From Marsupella aquatica (Eukaryota > Marchantiophyta): a DNA stretch of 64,000 nt. The notes beneath the pieces are model-generated. The model ran no database searches. It was not told the DNA's origin and saw only the letters and a list, made by a program, of their open reading frames with translations. The stretch covers positions 1,550,001-1,614,000 of the forward strand of contig OZ316893.1 of assembly GCA_973895155.1 (NCBI GenBank). The letters run 5' to 3'. Below are positions 46,380 to 57,548 of the stretch, in pieces (the stretch's first letter is position 1; the number at the start of each line of letters is the position of its first letter). A program made the translations under genes and the position numbers.

Positions 46380-46477
46380 TTTATAGCAGCCGGTGGTGAA
46401 TCTCGATCATCGATCAGAAGGTCCATGACATCAGTGGCAAATCATTTGGCAAGGACACCCGTCACTCAAAGAACATC
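46380..46477 (-). promoter_or_regulatory. ELIP copy 4 promoter
   Basis: TATAAA on the minus strand (46380-46385) and the invariant 24-bp block (46454-46477) have the same spacing as in copy 3. Confidence 0.5.
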
Positions 46478-46499
46478 TCCCAAGGGCTATTAATCTCGA

Positions 46500-47230
46500 C
46501 CTTGTAATTTTTCCGGCTATCTCTCGATTTTTGATCGACAAGTCTTCGTCATGGATCTGAAACTACTCCTTGGATTAATTCTAACCAGGTGCGACAATTA
46601 CAATAGAAGCCTTCTGCAAAGCATCTGGGGAGACATTCTGTGAGTTCTGTTCCCCATCTCCTTCTTCGAATAGCTGTCCTTCAATTTCCCAGGTGTCGCA
46701 AGAACGAACGAGATACGTTACCAAATGACGGACTAATATAATATAAAATGTTTGTGGCCGTTGAGGCAACTCCGATGAATCAATTTTCTGGAGAATTCAG
46801 GAGAGCAGATTGATGGTTTGGCGCTAAAGTTGCAATGATTTGGCATCATGTTCACTGATCAGGTTCGAATCGAATTGAAAGCCACTGCTTAATTGCAGAT
46901 TGTCCACCACCAGCCAGCTGTGTACGCGCATGAGTTGAGGCGCTTGACCGAAATCGGGCGTCGACTTGTTGGCAGAATTGTGTGCCATGTGTACAGCACG
47001 TAACGGGAGTTTGGAACACACTTGGCACAGTCTTCAGTTCAGTGATTTCGGTGGTGAGAAACTCGACACCCATGATTGTTGGTCTTGTTCGAACTTTGCT
47101 ACCGACGAACGAAGGCTCGAATTCTTTCGCTCAGACTACATGAGCTCTGGATAACTGCACACACTCCCGGGAAGAAGCCTCTTGTGTATAACTGGAGGGT
47201 TTGTACTAAGTGATAAGTACATACACTTGA
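46500..47230. repeat. Upstream part of ELIP unit 4
   Basis: Closely matches 15700-15813 plus 17967-18570 upstream of copy 3, without the LINE. No gene is seen. Confidence 0.65.
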
Positions 47231-47399
47231 CATTTGCGTTTTTCACGAAAAAAATATTTTAATGTAATTTTTAATTAAGATGACAGTATTCCAACGATCT
47301 CCCCCTTCTGTTTCCTTCTCTTTGTTTCCTTCTCTTGAATGGGCGGCTTTGTCTTCTCCCCTTTTGGCGTTTTGCCTTTTGGCACTTTGATATATTTTA

Positions 47400-49531
47400 A
47401 CAAATAACAAAGGTAGAGATGCCAACAGCTGCCGTAGCACCTGAAGCTAAAATCAATAAATCTAAGGTTGAGGGAAAATATGCGCCCTTGTATAAGTGTG
47501 CATGAAACAATCTGAAGCTAAAATCAATAAATCTAAGTTGAGGTAAAATCAATAAATCTAAGTTGAGGGAAAACATTCGCCCTTGTATAAGTGTGCATGA
47601 AACAATCTGAAGCTAAAATCAATAAATCTAAGTTGAGGGAAAACATGCCCGGGTATAAGTGTGCATGAAACCACAAGACGGGTTGCACACTTATATTTAT
47701 TAGTCCTTCCGACTATGCACTTAAAAAAAGTTCAAAATGGTAAGGAAAAGGGAAAAACTTGAAGCCTTGCAGTTACCCAGGGTTCAGGGTTACTCTAAGC
47801 TGCAACTGTTTTTACGATACTGATTGCAGGTGGTGCTCAACTGTAAGGGCTAAGTGACTAATAATTATTGTAATGGAAGGAACTAGAGCAATGTATTTTT
47901 CCTCTAATTTCACGCCAAGATCTAATTCATCCCAAACTGACCTAGCTCGCTGAGTGAGTAGTACTCTTCTTATTTTATGACCTTCTCCTTGACATGTTTT
48001 GAATCTTAGTTCTCCTTGAAATGGAGCTGAATTGACTGCTCTTGGGTAGTTGGAAATGGCTTAGGAATCTCTCCCACGTACTAGTCTAAGAGCCAATTTT
48101 CATTACAAACTTATATAGCTTTGAATTTCAAAAATCACCCAATCACTCATTATAGACTGTGCTGGCCTAGTCCAAAAGTTTTTGACAAACAAATTTAGAC
48201 TTTGAATTTCTCCTTGACATGAGGCGAAATTAGCCGTCCATGGAGTTGTTAGGATTGTTTGTTATGATTAAGAAGTTTATAGGGCTATCTGTAACCCAAA
48301 CGAGGTGGGAAAAAATGGCACCCAAATAAGACAAACAATTAAAGGCAGCGACAGCCAACTGACGAAAAAACCAAGTTAGGGGGGACCCTCAACTTGAAAA
48401 TATGTAGTTGAAGCCATATTAGTATTGTAGTTCTGAACTTTCGTGGCCGGAAATTGTAAATCATCATTTTTGGAATTCTATTTTTTTTCAGATTTGTTAC
48501 TGGTCTCAATCGTCACTTTCAATCTAGAAAAGGCATCAAATGAGTTTTCAGACTGTAAAGAGTTTTATCCGATTTCAATTATACTGGAAATAGTAAGTGA
48601 GTGCTAAAAGTAAGACTGGTTTCAGGATTGATTTAGTTAAGTAGCCAATCTCACATTTTCTTCCTTGTGTACAACAATGTCTGTAGGAATCCGAGTGGGC
48701 AAGGCTTCAATTTGGTGAAAGAGTTTGGGAAAATGCACTATCAAACCCATAAACACAATGTGTATACACTAGTAGTGGAGTGCAATGTGTATGATTCCAA
48801 TAGTAATGTCCTAGACAATTGTCAAAGATAAGTTTTGTTGAGTGGAAGTGTTGGCAAGATAAGTGAGCAGAGAATTGATAAATTGGCCAGCAATTAGATC
48901 TTATATAGTGTGCCAGCTCACAGAAGAGTGATGCGTTGGGTAGAGTCATGGATTAGTGTGGTTTTTAAAACATATTCTGCTATTGGAGAAAATCTCATCA
49001 AAATCCAAATGATCAATAAATCTTCCACCAGAATTGTATTTCATAACACAGAGCATGTAAATTATTCATAACACAGAGATATTCATAACCCTCATAGTCA
49101 AAAATTTAATTCACAATCAGAGTAAATGATTAACAGCAAGATTAAAGCACGATTTCATAGAATATATTTTAGATTGAAGCATGACATTTCAATCAAATAG
49201 AATCAAAAACACAAGTTATCATGTGACAGGTATAAAAACAGAAGGGAAGTTTCAAATTTACTTCAATTTCGTCGGCCAGTATAGCTGACTACAAATTGCA
49301 TATACACGGCTTATTCAATGAATGACGAGATTTCGCCAGCAGCTAGAGACGAGCTTTTCGTAAACAATCTTCTCTCTCATTAACTATCGAGAAGACTGTT
49401 TTGATCGATATTGTACAATGCAGATCAGACTGACCACTATTGGTACAGTTTGATTGAGAATCTATCGTGCAATCTGTAAAATCTGTACACAAGGGCAAAA
49501 GGCTGAGTAGTTTTGTCGACTGCTAAACTCC
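47400..49531. other. AT-rich non-coding with repeated AATCAATAAATCTAAG units
   Basis: Four to five copies of a GAAGCTAAAATCAATAAATC word with following GTTGAGGGAAAA lie at 47440-47645. 47700-48250 resembles 43310-43800. 48250-49250 shows nothing recognisable. 49250-49531 is the ELIP copy 5 3' flank. Confidence 0.5.
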
Positions 49532-50504
49532 TCAGTGAAAGACTGGGGACTGACGAACCATCTCATCTACGATCAAAGCCGCAAATCCAATCATGGCCAA
49601 ACGACCGTTCCATCGCTCAGCTCTGGCGTTGAATGGGCCCCAGCTGCGTGCATCGGTGGATTCCCCATTCATGATGGGAACCACGGATGCGTAGGCGAAG
49701 ATCTGCACCATTGCAACGAAGAACGGGAGTCCGACCGCGCCGGGAGCGAAGAGCTGCTCCATCACAGTCAATCCAGACGCCTTCTCAGCCACGAAAGCCC
49801 ACACGAATCCCAACATTGCCTGCAGGGTCACAGCCATCACATTTGAACACTGATTAGATTTCTGTTCGAAAGGATTCAATAACCAATCTGAGTACAGCTC
49901 GTTGAGACAGTGGTAGCTCAGTCTGTGTGCGGACGGAACTGTCCTCTAACATTTCTTATATTAATTCGCCTGAAGTGCAGTTTCTAGAATTGCTTCCGTT
50001 GCTATCATTGAGCTATTATTACAAGTTCCGTTCCTGAAAATTCAAGATCATACTCACTGCAGCAACAACAAGCCAACTCTCGTGGTCTTATATACTTACC
50101 AATCGCCCGTTGATGGTCTCGGGAGCGGCGCCATCGAATGCGAAAATGCTGCCAAAGCTCCTGTCGCCGGTCTCGGGCCGCCTCTCGACTTCCGGGCGTG
50201 GGTAGAAGGAGCCGCTGCTGGGCACAGCTCCGAACACGGACTGTTTCTCAGACTGGTCTGTCTCCTGATGACGGAGAATTTCCTCCTTGGTGAGCGGCTT
50301 CTTGGTTACCTTGTCCACAGCCTCTCGCAATCCTGTGGGGCTCGGGCCATTCTCACTGGCTTGGCAGCGGAAGAGTGGCGCTCTCTTTGGCGCGACAGGC
50401 AATCTCACGACTGCTCCCCTCAGTGCGTGGGCGCTGCGGCCCAGAACTGCTGGAGCTGAGACCACTGCAATGGACGACTGCATGACTCCCACAGTTGATG
50501 CCAT
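49532..50504 (-). CDS. ELIP: Early light-induced protein (ELIP copy 5), intact
   Basis: Exons 50504-50100 (135 codons) and 49819-49532 (95 codons plus stop) join in phase 0 over a 280-bp GT-AG intron and predict 230 residues. The transit peptide (MASTVGVMQSSIAVVSAPAV to about FRCQAS), ETINGRL|AMLGFVWAF, PFFVAMVQIFAYASVV and ERWNGRLAMIGF are intact. It is the cleanest copy, with TATA box, start, splice sites and stop all present. It is also the most diverged in flanks and intron, suggesting an older duplicate than copies 3 and 4. Confidence 0.93.
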
Positions 50505-50697
50505 GGTGCTTTCGGTTGTGATATCGATGTGAAGCTGAGAAGTAGGCTACAGGTATACCAAGTTTCTAGTGTCAAAGCAGACAGGGACGCGAAGGAATGA
50601 ATGAAGATTGACCTGGAAACCTTTTAGAAAGATCTTCAGTGTATGCTTTCAACAGTGGACGCTGCACGAATGATATGCAGAAGAGTTGTCCAGGGAA

Positions 50698-50820
50698 TTT
50701 ATAACTGCCGGAGTCAAGGAGTTGGGGCGGGGCCTGATCTCGAAAGGTCGATGTCGTTAGTGCTAAATAACCTTTTTGAAAGGCAGTGCATGCATGGACA
50801 CCCGTCACTCAAAGAACATC
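50698..50820 (-). promoter_or_regulatory. ELIP copy 5 promoter
   Basis: TATAAA on the minus strand (50698-50703) lies about 195 bp upstream of the ATG. The invariant 24-bp block is at 50797-50820. Confidence 0.55.
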
Positions 50821-50829
50821 ACTACGGGG

Positions 50830-51480
50830 GGTAGCTACATGCACCTTCTAATTTTTCAGTCTCACTTACAGAAGTCTCGAGTTCCACCTCCTTTCAATTT
50901 CCACTTTCCCAGATCTCGAAAGACGGAATGAACGAGCTATCGTGAATGAGATATGGGTGAACGAGATTAAAGGCTAACATAAAATAAAGTTAAATTCTGA
51001 TATTTGAAAGAACTCCGATGAATCCATTTTCTGCAAATTCACTAGACTTGTCGGGGGATCAAATTGATGGTTGAGCGCTAAACCTGCAAAGAGTTTAGCA
51101 TCATGATCAAGTTCGAATCAGATCGGAATCCGCTCGTTAATCCCTCAAACTCGACCACCAGCCAGCTGTGCACTGCGCATGTTGAGTTCAAGGCTGTGAC
51201 CAAACTCTACCTGTTCAGGGTCGAGTTGTTGGCAGAGGTCAGTGACATGTGTACAGTGACCAAACTCTACATGTTCTAGCACACTTGGCACCGTCTTCAG
51301 TTCAGTCAATTCGGTGGTGAGGAACTAGACAGCCATGATTGTGATCGATGGAGCAGTTTGGGCCATTGCGCCGAGAATCAAGCTCAGTGATTTCGGTGGT
51401 GAGGAACACGACAGCCATAATTGTGATCGATGGAGCGGCTTGGGCCTTTTGTGCCCAGAAACAAAATTAACTAATTAAGG
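50830..51480. repeat. Upstream part of ELIP unit 5
   Basis: Diverged copy of the upstream block. The segment with GTTGGCAGAG and the TTCGGTGGTGAGGAAC word is itself duplicated (51290-51420). No gene is seen. Confidence 0.5.
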
Positions 51481-51945
51481 CTATGCAGAGTTGCAGACCA
51501 GAGCACTACGTCGTAATAGGAGCAAACGCATAACGATTTTGTATGCATGTTTGCACGTGGTGTTCAACGGCATAGGCGACGTCGTCCGCGTATGCGCTCG
51601 ACACCTTCGCGAGGAGGTCGTCAAGGACGTATGTTGCATGATTGTGCCTCGTACTTGCGCACAACAAAAGACTTTATGGGCCCTGATCATCAAAATGGGG
51701 TCGCCCAGATATCAAAATAGGGTTGCATATATAGGGGGATCCCGGGAACTGCACATCAAAATATGACTTGTGAACCTAACAAACAATTCACACCACCTAT
51801 CATGATAGCAATTACTGAGGTTAAGAGGCAAATCTAAAGCCCAAATAAACTCAATATTCACTAACAATGTTCACACCCGGAAGCTTAGTAAAGGGCAAAT
51901 CTAAAGCACAAGTAAGTTCAATGTTCACAAAACAATTCACACCAA
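51481..51945. other. Non-coding spacer before the gypsy element
   Basis: A 91-codon plus frame (51491-51766) matches nothing I recognise. 51790-51945 has short repeats with GGCAAATCTAAAGC and AATTCACACCA, which also resemble the other flank of the gypsy element near 61489-61530. Confidence 0.4.
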
Positions 51946-51949
51946 GGAG

Positions 51950-52085
51950 TGTTGTGCGCATACATATCGCTACACAACATACATCGCTTGTCACATACAT
52001 CCAGACATAGTCACACTGTCGCATCACAAATACAAGAGAATGGAATACAAGTGGAACTCATGTCCACACATGTCCAAAACCCACA
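51950..52085. repeat. 136-bp end repeat, outer copy
   Basis: TGTTGTGCGC...AACCCACA. A second copy lies at 52419-52554 with four differences, all transitions. There is no copy at the right end of the element. Confidence 0.85.
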
Positions 52086-52086
52086 A

Positions 52087-52416
52087 TAATCTCCATACAA
52101 TCGGCACAACGATCTCGGTCAACAATACCCCATCGATCCCGCACCGATCCGATCACACACGTATGTCAAGCCAACGCACCTTGCACTACTCAAGGAATCC
52201 ACGTTACACAAGCGGAGCTCACAGCCACCATAGCCACACTCAAGCTCCTCTCTCTCCAAGGCTCAACATTGAAAGATGACCTTTCAATGCCTCACAAGTG
52301 AGAAGTACCCTCTCACACAAACCTGACAGAACCTTATCGGCTCCAATAGCACTCATACCAAACGTACATACTCTAATAGCACGATATACTACTACACTAC
52401 TCAGAATGGTGTGACA
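52087..52416 (-). repeat. LTR-like 330-bp repeat, left (3' LTR side)
   Basis: 329 of 330 bases match 61159-61488. The only mismatch is in the TTGAAAGATG versus TTGAACGATG word. On the element strand it begins TGTCACACC. Confidence 0.92.
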
Positions 52417-52418
52417 GC

Positions 52419-52554
52419 TGTCGTGCGCATACATATCGCTACACAACATACATCGCTTGTCACATACATCCAGACATAGTCACACTGCCACATCACAAAT
52501 ACAAGAGAATGGAATACAAGTGGAACTCATGTCCACATATGTCCAAAACCCACA
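52419..52554. repeat. 136-bp end repeat, inner copy
   Basis: It lies between the 330-bp repeat and an AGGGGGGCG purine run on the element strand (about 52558-52567), a possible polypurine tract. Confidence 0.8.
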
Positions 52555-52729
52555 ATCGCCCCCCTAGCTGGGAGTAAGGTCCCCTAACTCTAGCTAGCCA
52601 TGAGTTCTACAAGGTTGATATACACCTTTTTAGGTGTGAAGATCAGGAGGCCGGGTGCAAGTGAGCCCCATCGATCACCTACCTGCAATCCATATCTGCC
52701 AAGAGAACACAAATGATAACTAGTCGGTT

Positions 52730-54310
52730 TCACCGACACTGAGGACACAACCATGATCCACTAGGAATCACCTGCAATGGTGGTGTCAAACATGACATGT
52801 GCCATCCTCTAGAACACTTATCACAAATCAACATAGTAGCTGCTCCCTGAGCAGATCCACACAACATACATTTCAAGCCAGCACGAACATGTGCCAAGCT
52901 TGGATCTACTGTACCATCAATGTTGGGAAGGTGACATGGTGCACAGTTGCGCACATGATCCTTCCAAACCATACCATTGCGTCCCTCCAACATCAGGACA
53001 CCAGAAGGCAACACTTCATGCACACGTAAGATTGTTCGGCCTGCGGTCACATCAAGTGTCGTGGGTGCTGTCTGCTGCAAATAAACATAATCACCAGGAT
53101 GAAATCGTCGAATGCTTGCACGGTAACCTCCTCCACGAATAGTGGCATACCTCAAAGTATCACGATGTTGGGCAATGGCAAGGTTGTCAAAAGCCATGGG
53201 CATCACTCTCTGAAATACCCGTGCTCTCTCTGAACACACCTTGACCCAAACATCAGGATCATCCAAGTTCACAACTGGTGCAGCATGACGACGAATAGCT
53301 GCTGGCAAATCTGGCTCTCTACCATAGAGCAAAAAGTAGGGTGAGAAGGATGCAAGTGATGCTTGCCGACTGAAACGGTAGCCCATAACTAACCAAGGTA
53401 GCTGGAGATCCCAATCTCCCAGATGACCAACCTGCAAGCCATACTTACGCAATCCTCTCTTCACAGTTTGCACAACTCTCTCAGCTAATCCATCTGCCTC
53501 AGGATGATCACGAGAGGTAGTGCGATGATCAATCAGAGCTTGTTCACACAAACTCTCAAACTCTCCACGGAACTCAGTTCCCTGATCAGTCAACACCTCA
53601 GTTGGTGCTCCAAAATGACTGAGTACACGATCCAAAAATGTAGCAGCAACTCCTCCACTGGCTTTATCTGGCAACGCCACTAGCTCAATCCACTTGGAGA
53701 AGTGCTCCACCATGACCAAAACATACCGATTATGACGTTGGGTAAGAGGTAATGGACCAGCAAAATCCAAACTCCAACGATATCCCAAACCCATGATCGG
53801 TAACGGGTGCAACTGGGGAGTGGGAGCATTAAATGATGCTCTCACTCTGTCACATACCACACACTTAGCTATCAACTGCTGGACATGAGTGTGCATACCA
53901 CGCCACCAATACTGTGTCTGTAGCAAGCTGTAAGTGCGCTTCACACCAAAGTGACCCAACTCCTCGTGCGCATGTCGCACCAAATGTACTCGTTGTGATG
54001 GTTTTGGTACCACCAACATCCTACCATCATGCAGTACTCTCAAAAGATGGTTTCCCTCCCATCGAAACCTCTTGGCTCTCTGTAGAACCCTGTCACGTTC
54101 CTTGGCATCAACACTGCCAACAATAGAACTATTGCGCAGATATTCCAACACTCTCACATCATTGTGAATATCTTGCTGTCCAGAAGTTACTTCACCAACA
54201 TCCACATCTGAAGACTCATCATCCACTCCATCCAATGAGGTAGAGTCCACAGATCCACTGTATGCTGGCACCCAACAAAGAAAGGCAGATGCATGCCATC
54301 CTGGCACCAT
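52730..54310 (-). pseudogene. pol: Gypsy integrase with C-terminal PHD finger
   Basis: The 526-codon frame is the last part of pol. The HHCC zinc domain (HEELGHFGVKRTYSLL, then CVVC) precedes the core SLDFAGPLP, LTDQGTEF and ADGLAERVVQTVK, so the D, D and E residues are present. After the C-terminal barrel-like region the protein ends in a Cys4-His-Cys3 PHD finger (52876-52733): CMLC, CDKC, GWHMSC, CPQC. Chromoviruses usually have a chromodomain at this place. PHD fingers read the histone H3 tail, so it may guide integration. The natural stop is TGA at 52730. It is separated from RT by a TAG at 54353-54355. Confidence 0.9.
52733..52876 (-). other. PHD finger domain at the pol C-terminus
   Basis: All eight zinc ligands of a PHD finger are present, with the conserved Trp two residues before the last Cys pair region (GSWLCPQC). 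Spacing C-x2-C, C-x2-C, H-x2-C, C-x2-C fits the family. No residues that fix the histone mark preference can be judged with certainty. Confidence 0.85.
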
Positions 54311-54352
54311 CTCCCTATCTGACTCATCATGCCATCTGGCTCCAGTCTCATC

Positions 54353-55810
54353 CTACTGACTGGTACATGGATTGCGGCTTAATCCATCTGCATCCAAGTT
54401 CACTTTTCCAGGCCTATGCACCACCTGGAAATCATACTCCTGTAACAACAATGCCCATCGTGCAAGCTTCCCTGTAAGCTTGTCAGACTCCATTAACCAC
54501 TTAAGAGGCTGATGATCAGTGATCAAGGTGAAGGGGTTACCAAACAAGTAGCAACGAAAGTGTGAAACAGCCCATACTACTGCCAAACACTCTCCCTCAT
54601 AAGAGCTATACTTAGCCTCTGCTGAATTGTTTGATCTACTGGCATAAGCCACAACAAACTCATTCCCCTCATCATCCTTCTGAGTCAGCACTGCTCCAAG
54701 TCCTACTCCACTCCAATCAGTGTGTAGCTGAAATGGTCTGCCTGAAATGGGTCTTCTCAAAATAGGGGATGATGCCAACCTTTGCTTCAACTCCTGAAAG
54801 GCATGCTCCTGGTCATCACCCCAAATCCATTCCTGATCCAACTTAGTGAGTATGGTCAAAGGTTTAGCAAGCTGGCTAAATCCTTTAACATACCTCCTGT
54901 AGTAGCTCGCCAATCCCAAGAATGCACGAACTCTACTCACATCAGTAGGACAAGGAATCTGTGTAATGGCCTCCACTTTAGTCTGCTGTACACCCAATCC
55001 CCCTGGGTATATGGTGTGGCCCAAATACTCAATCTGGTCTTGGAAGAACTTACACTTGCTAGGATGGAGCTTCAACCCATGTGCTCTCAATCTCTCCAAC
55101 ATAGTCTGCAAGTGCTGCTGATGTTCTTCCACAGTAGAAGAATAGACCAAAATATCATCAATATAACATCTGACAAAATCCAAACCTGCAAGGATTCGAT
55201 CCATGACTCTCTGGAACTCAGCTGGTGCATTCTTCAACCCAAATGGTAAGAATAACCATTGATACAAACGATCTTTGCCATAAGAATCAATCCCCCACAA
55301 TGCTGTCTTGGACCTGTCAGCATGCCTAATTGGAAGCTGATGGTATCCTGCCCTCAGATCCAATGAACTGAAAACCTTTGCATGCCCCACAACATCAAAG
55401 ATCTCCTCAGGTGTGGGCATGGCATATCGATCAGATTTTGTCTAGCGATTAATAGATCTGTAATCACCACACATGCGCCTATCTGTGTAATTGCCATGCA
55501 CATCCTTCTTGGCTGGCATCACTGTGGCAGATGCATACTCCCCATATGAAATCTCCACCAATCCAGCCTCCAACAAATCTTGAGTTCTGCTTTGAATCAG
55601 AGCTCTCTCCATGTCACTATAACGGTATGGCCTACGAAAGATTGGCGCATCACTAGCCAATTCAATCTGAATACCAGGGCCCTTCAATGTCCCCAAATCC
55701 TTCATGCTGAATGCAAAACAATTCCAATAACTCTTCAGGAATCGATGCATGCGACGTCTCTCCTCCCCTGTTAACTTAGGGCCAAGCTGTGGTTCCCAAC
55801 TCTCCACCAA
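54353..55810 (-). pseudogene. pol: Gypsy reverse transcriptase and RNase H, amber-split
   Basis: RT starts in the 55810-55442 piece (EAGLVEISYGEYASATVMPA, then RRMCGDYRSINR). A TAG at 55442-55444 follows, then SSLDLRAGYHQLPI, FGLKNAPAEFQRVM and the catalytic YIDD (55165-55154). The Ty3-type RNase H shows TDWSGVGLGAVL, YEGECLAVVWAV and TDHQPLKWL. The frame is the same before and after the TAG, with no indels. The piece ends at the TAG at 54353. Confidence 0.9.
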
Positions 55811-55897
55811 ATCCCTAATATCTCTTTGTAGGGTAGAAGAGATAGCCGATGATTGCTATTTAGCAGTAGATTGAGCAGTCCCTTCCTGCTCAACAAT

Positions 55898-57100
55898 CTA
55901 TCCAGCCGCCAATCCTGTCATAGGTCCATGGACTGTCTGCTCGCCCCCAGCTGTGGTCAATACTGTCTCAGTGGACCGCAAGCTCACCAAGGGACAATCA
56001 GTAATTCCGGCAGAGCGCATCCGCAATTGTTCAGCTACTCCCAAGCTGATAATCCAAGTCAAACAATTCAAATCCATTGCTTGACCAAGAACCTGGCGCC
56101 GCAAACCCTCTGACACAGAGGCAACTGCAGTGGTGCCAGTCAAAAATCCCATAGCACGCTCTCTCTCATCAGCAGTAGGCTCCACTAACTGCTGGAGAGT
56201 TGTGTCCCATACAAGTTCAGGGCCACCTGCTCTGAATGCATATGAAGCAGAGTGGCTTACAAGAGTGGGTAATGCACAACGTGGGCACCCAACTGCATTG
56301 ACCATTGCCAATGGAGGTCTATTAGGTTGGGTCACACCCTGTGCACGACACCCTGGATCCAAAATATCATCCACCACTAAGGCTGGTGAGCGTGGAATGC
56401 TGTCAAATGCGCGCTTCAGCACCTCACATGGGATCAAATTAGTCCACCACAAGCGTGGACGATGTGCACGAGAACCCACACGTGCAGCATCCAATAACAC
56501 AGCAGGTCCAATCCAAGACCTCACCTGGTGAACACTAGCAACAATCCGACTACGATCATCACCTAACAATGGCATATTCTCCAAAATGTATGCTGGAGAC
56601 TATGTCTGATGTAGCTGGAGATGACGTAGCACCCGTAACATCTCCCAAAACAATGCAGAGCGTGGATCATGAAGTCCATGCCCAACGCCAGCTCTAGATT
56701 GGCCCTGACATGGCCAACCAGCAATCACCAAATCAATGGGGCCAACACGATGCAGATGATCCGCCCCCAGCAATGAAATATCAGCAGGTAGTGCATGCTG
56801 ATAACCACGAACAGCATCCACTGGCAGTAACTATGGATATCTATCCACCAACATAGCCACATGTCGCAATGAGACCCTCCGTGTTGTCTCATCTATCTCC
56901 ACATACAAATAACGACGCACAGGAATTCCTGCCTGAAGAACAGCAGCCAATCCAGTGCTAATCCCACCAAAAAGATCCAACAAACAAATACCCTCCGGTG
57001 GATACTGCCAAGCAATAGGAGTGGTATCCAATGGTGAAAGAGTCACAGGTCCATCTGCAAGAGACTGCTCTGCTCCTGACTGTGGTGTAAAAGCATGACG
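55898..57100 (-). pseudogene. DNMT3/DRM-like C5-cytosine methyltransferase domain in gypsy pol
   Basis: On the minus strand the motif order is I (LLDLFGGISTG, 56983-56951) for AdoMet binding, IV (GWPCQGQSR, with the catalytic Cys, 56719-56693), VI (ILENMP, near 56584), VIII (SRAHRPRLWWTN, 56470-56435) and IX-X (ERERAMGF to LRRQVLGQAM, 56167-56071). AHR-R-(F/W)W-N and ER--GF are DNMT3/DRM-style rather than DNMT1-style. The domain would methylate cytosine at C5. It lies between protease and RT in the same frame. Two TAG codons (56831-56833 and 56600-56602) split it, the first between motifs I and IV and the second before motif VI. A product would need readthrough, or an intact relative. Confidence 0.87.
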
Positions 57101-57548
57101 CCATGCATCATGTACCAATCGTGCTGCTGCCTGTGGCAAGGCCTGTGCAGTGCCCCACACTGGTGGCACAACACTGCCAACAGGTAATCCTCGCATGATG
57201 TGCTCCTCATGAGACTCCTCCAATGGTGGAACATCGGCTGCATGCGCATTACCCTCAATCAAATCATCCAGTCTAGCAATTACACCACTGAATGCTGCCA
57301 AAGACAATGGTGTGGATTTAGGGCCTCCCACAGGTCCACTAAATCTCACTGGCAATTTGCTCAATCGAGCATCTTCTGACTGCCAATCAGGTCTACATGA
57401 CACTGATTCCTCCCAAAAATCAAGAATAAATCCCATGGGGTAGAGCACTGTACATCCCACCAACACATCATATGACTCTACCTTAGTCAGAATAGCTCGC
57501 GCCTGTATCTGTGAGCTATCTGTGGTATGACCTTCCTGAATCCTCAAA

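Noticed and set aside
51491-51766. 91-codon plus frame before the gypsy element
   Set aside because: No recognisable domain, no conserved copy in the other ELIP units.
52040-52279. 79-codon frame shared with 61145-61351
   Set aside because: It lies in the 330-bp LTR-like repeat; identity reflects the repeat, not a gene.
55898-56584. Host DNA methyltransferase gene caught next to a retrotransposon
   Set aside because: The domain is in the same uninterrupted frame register as the flanking protease and RT, so it belongs to the element polyprotein.
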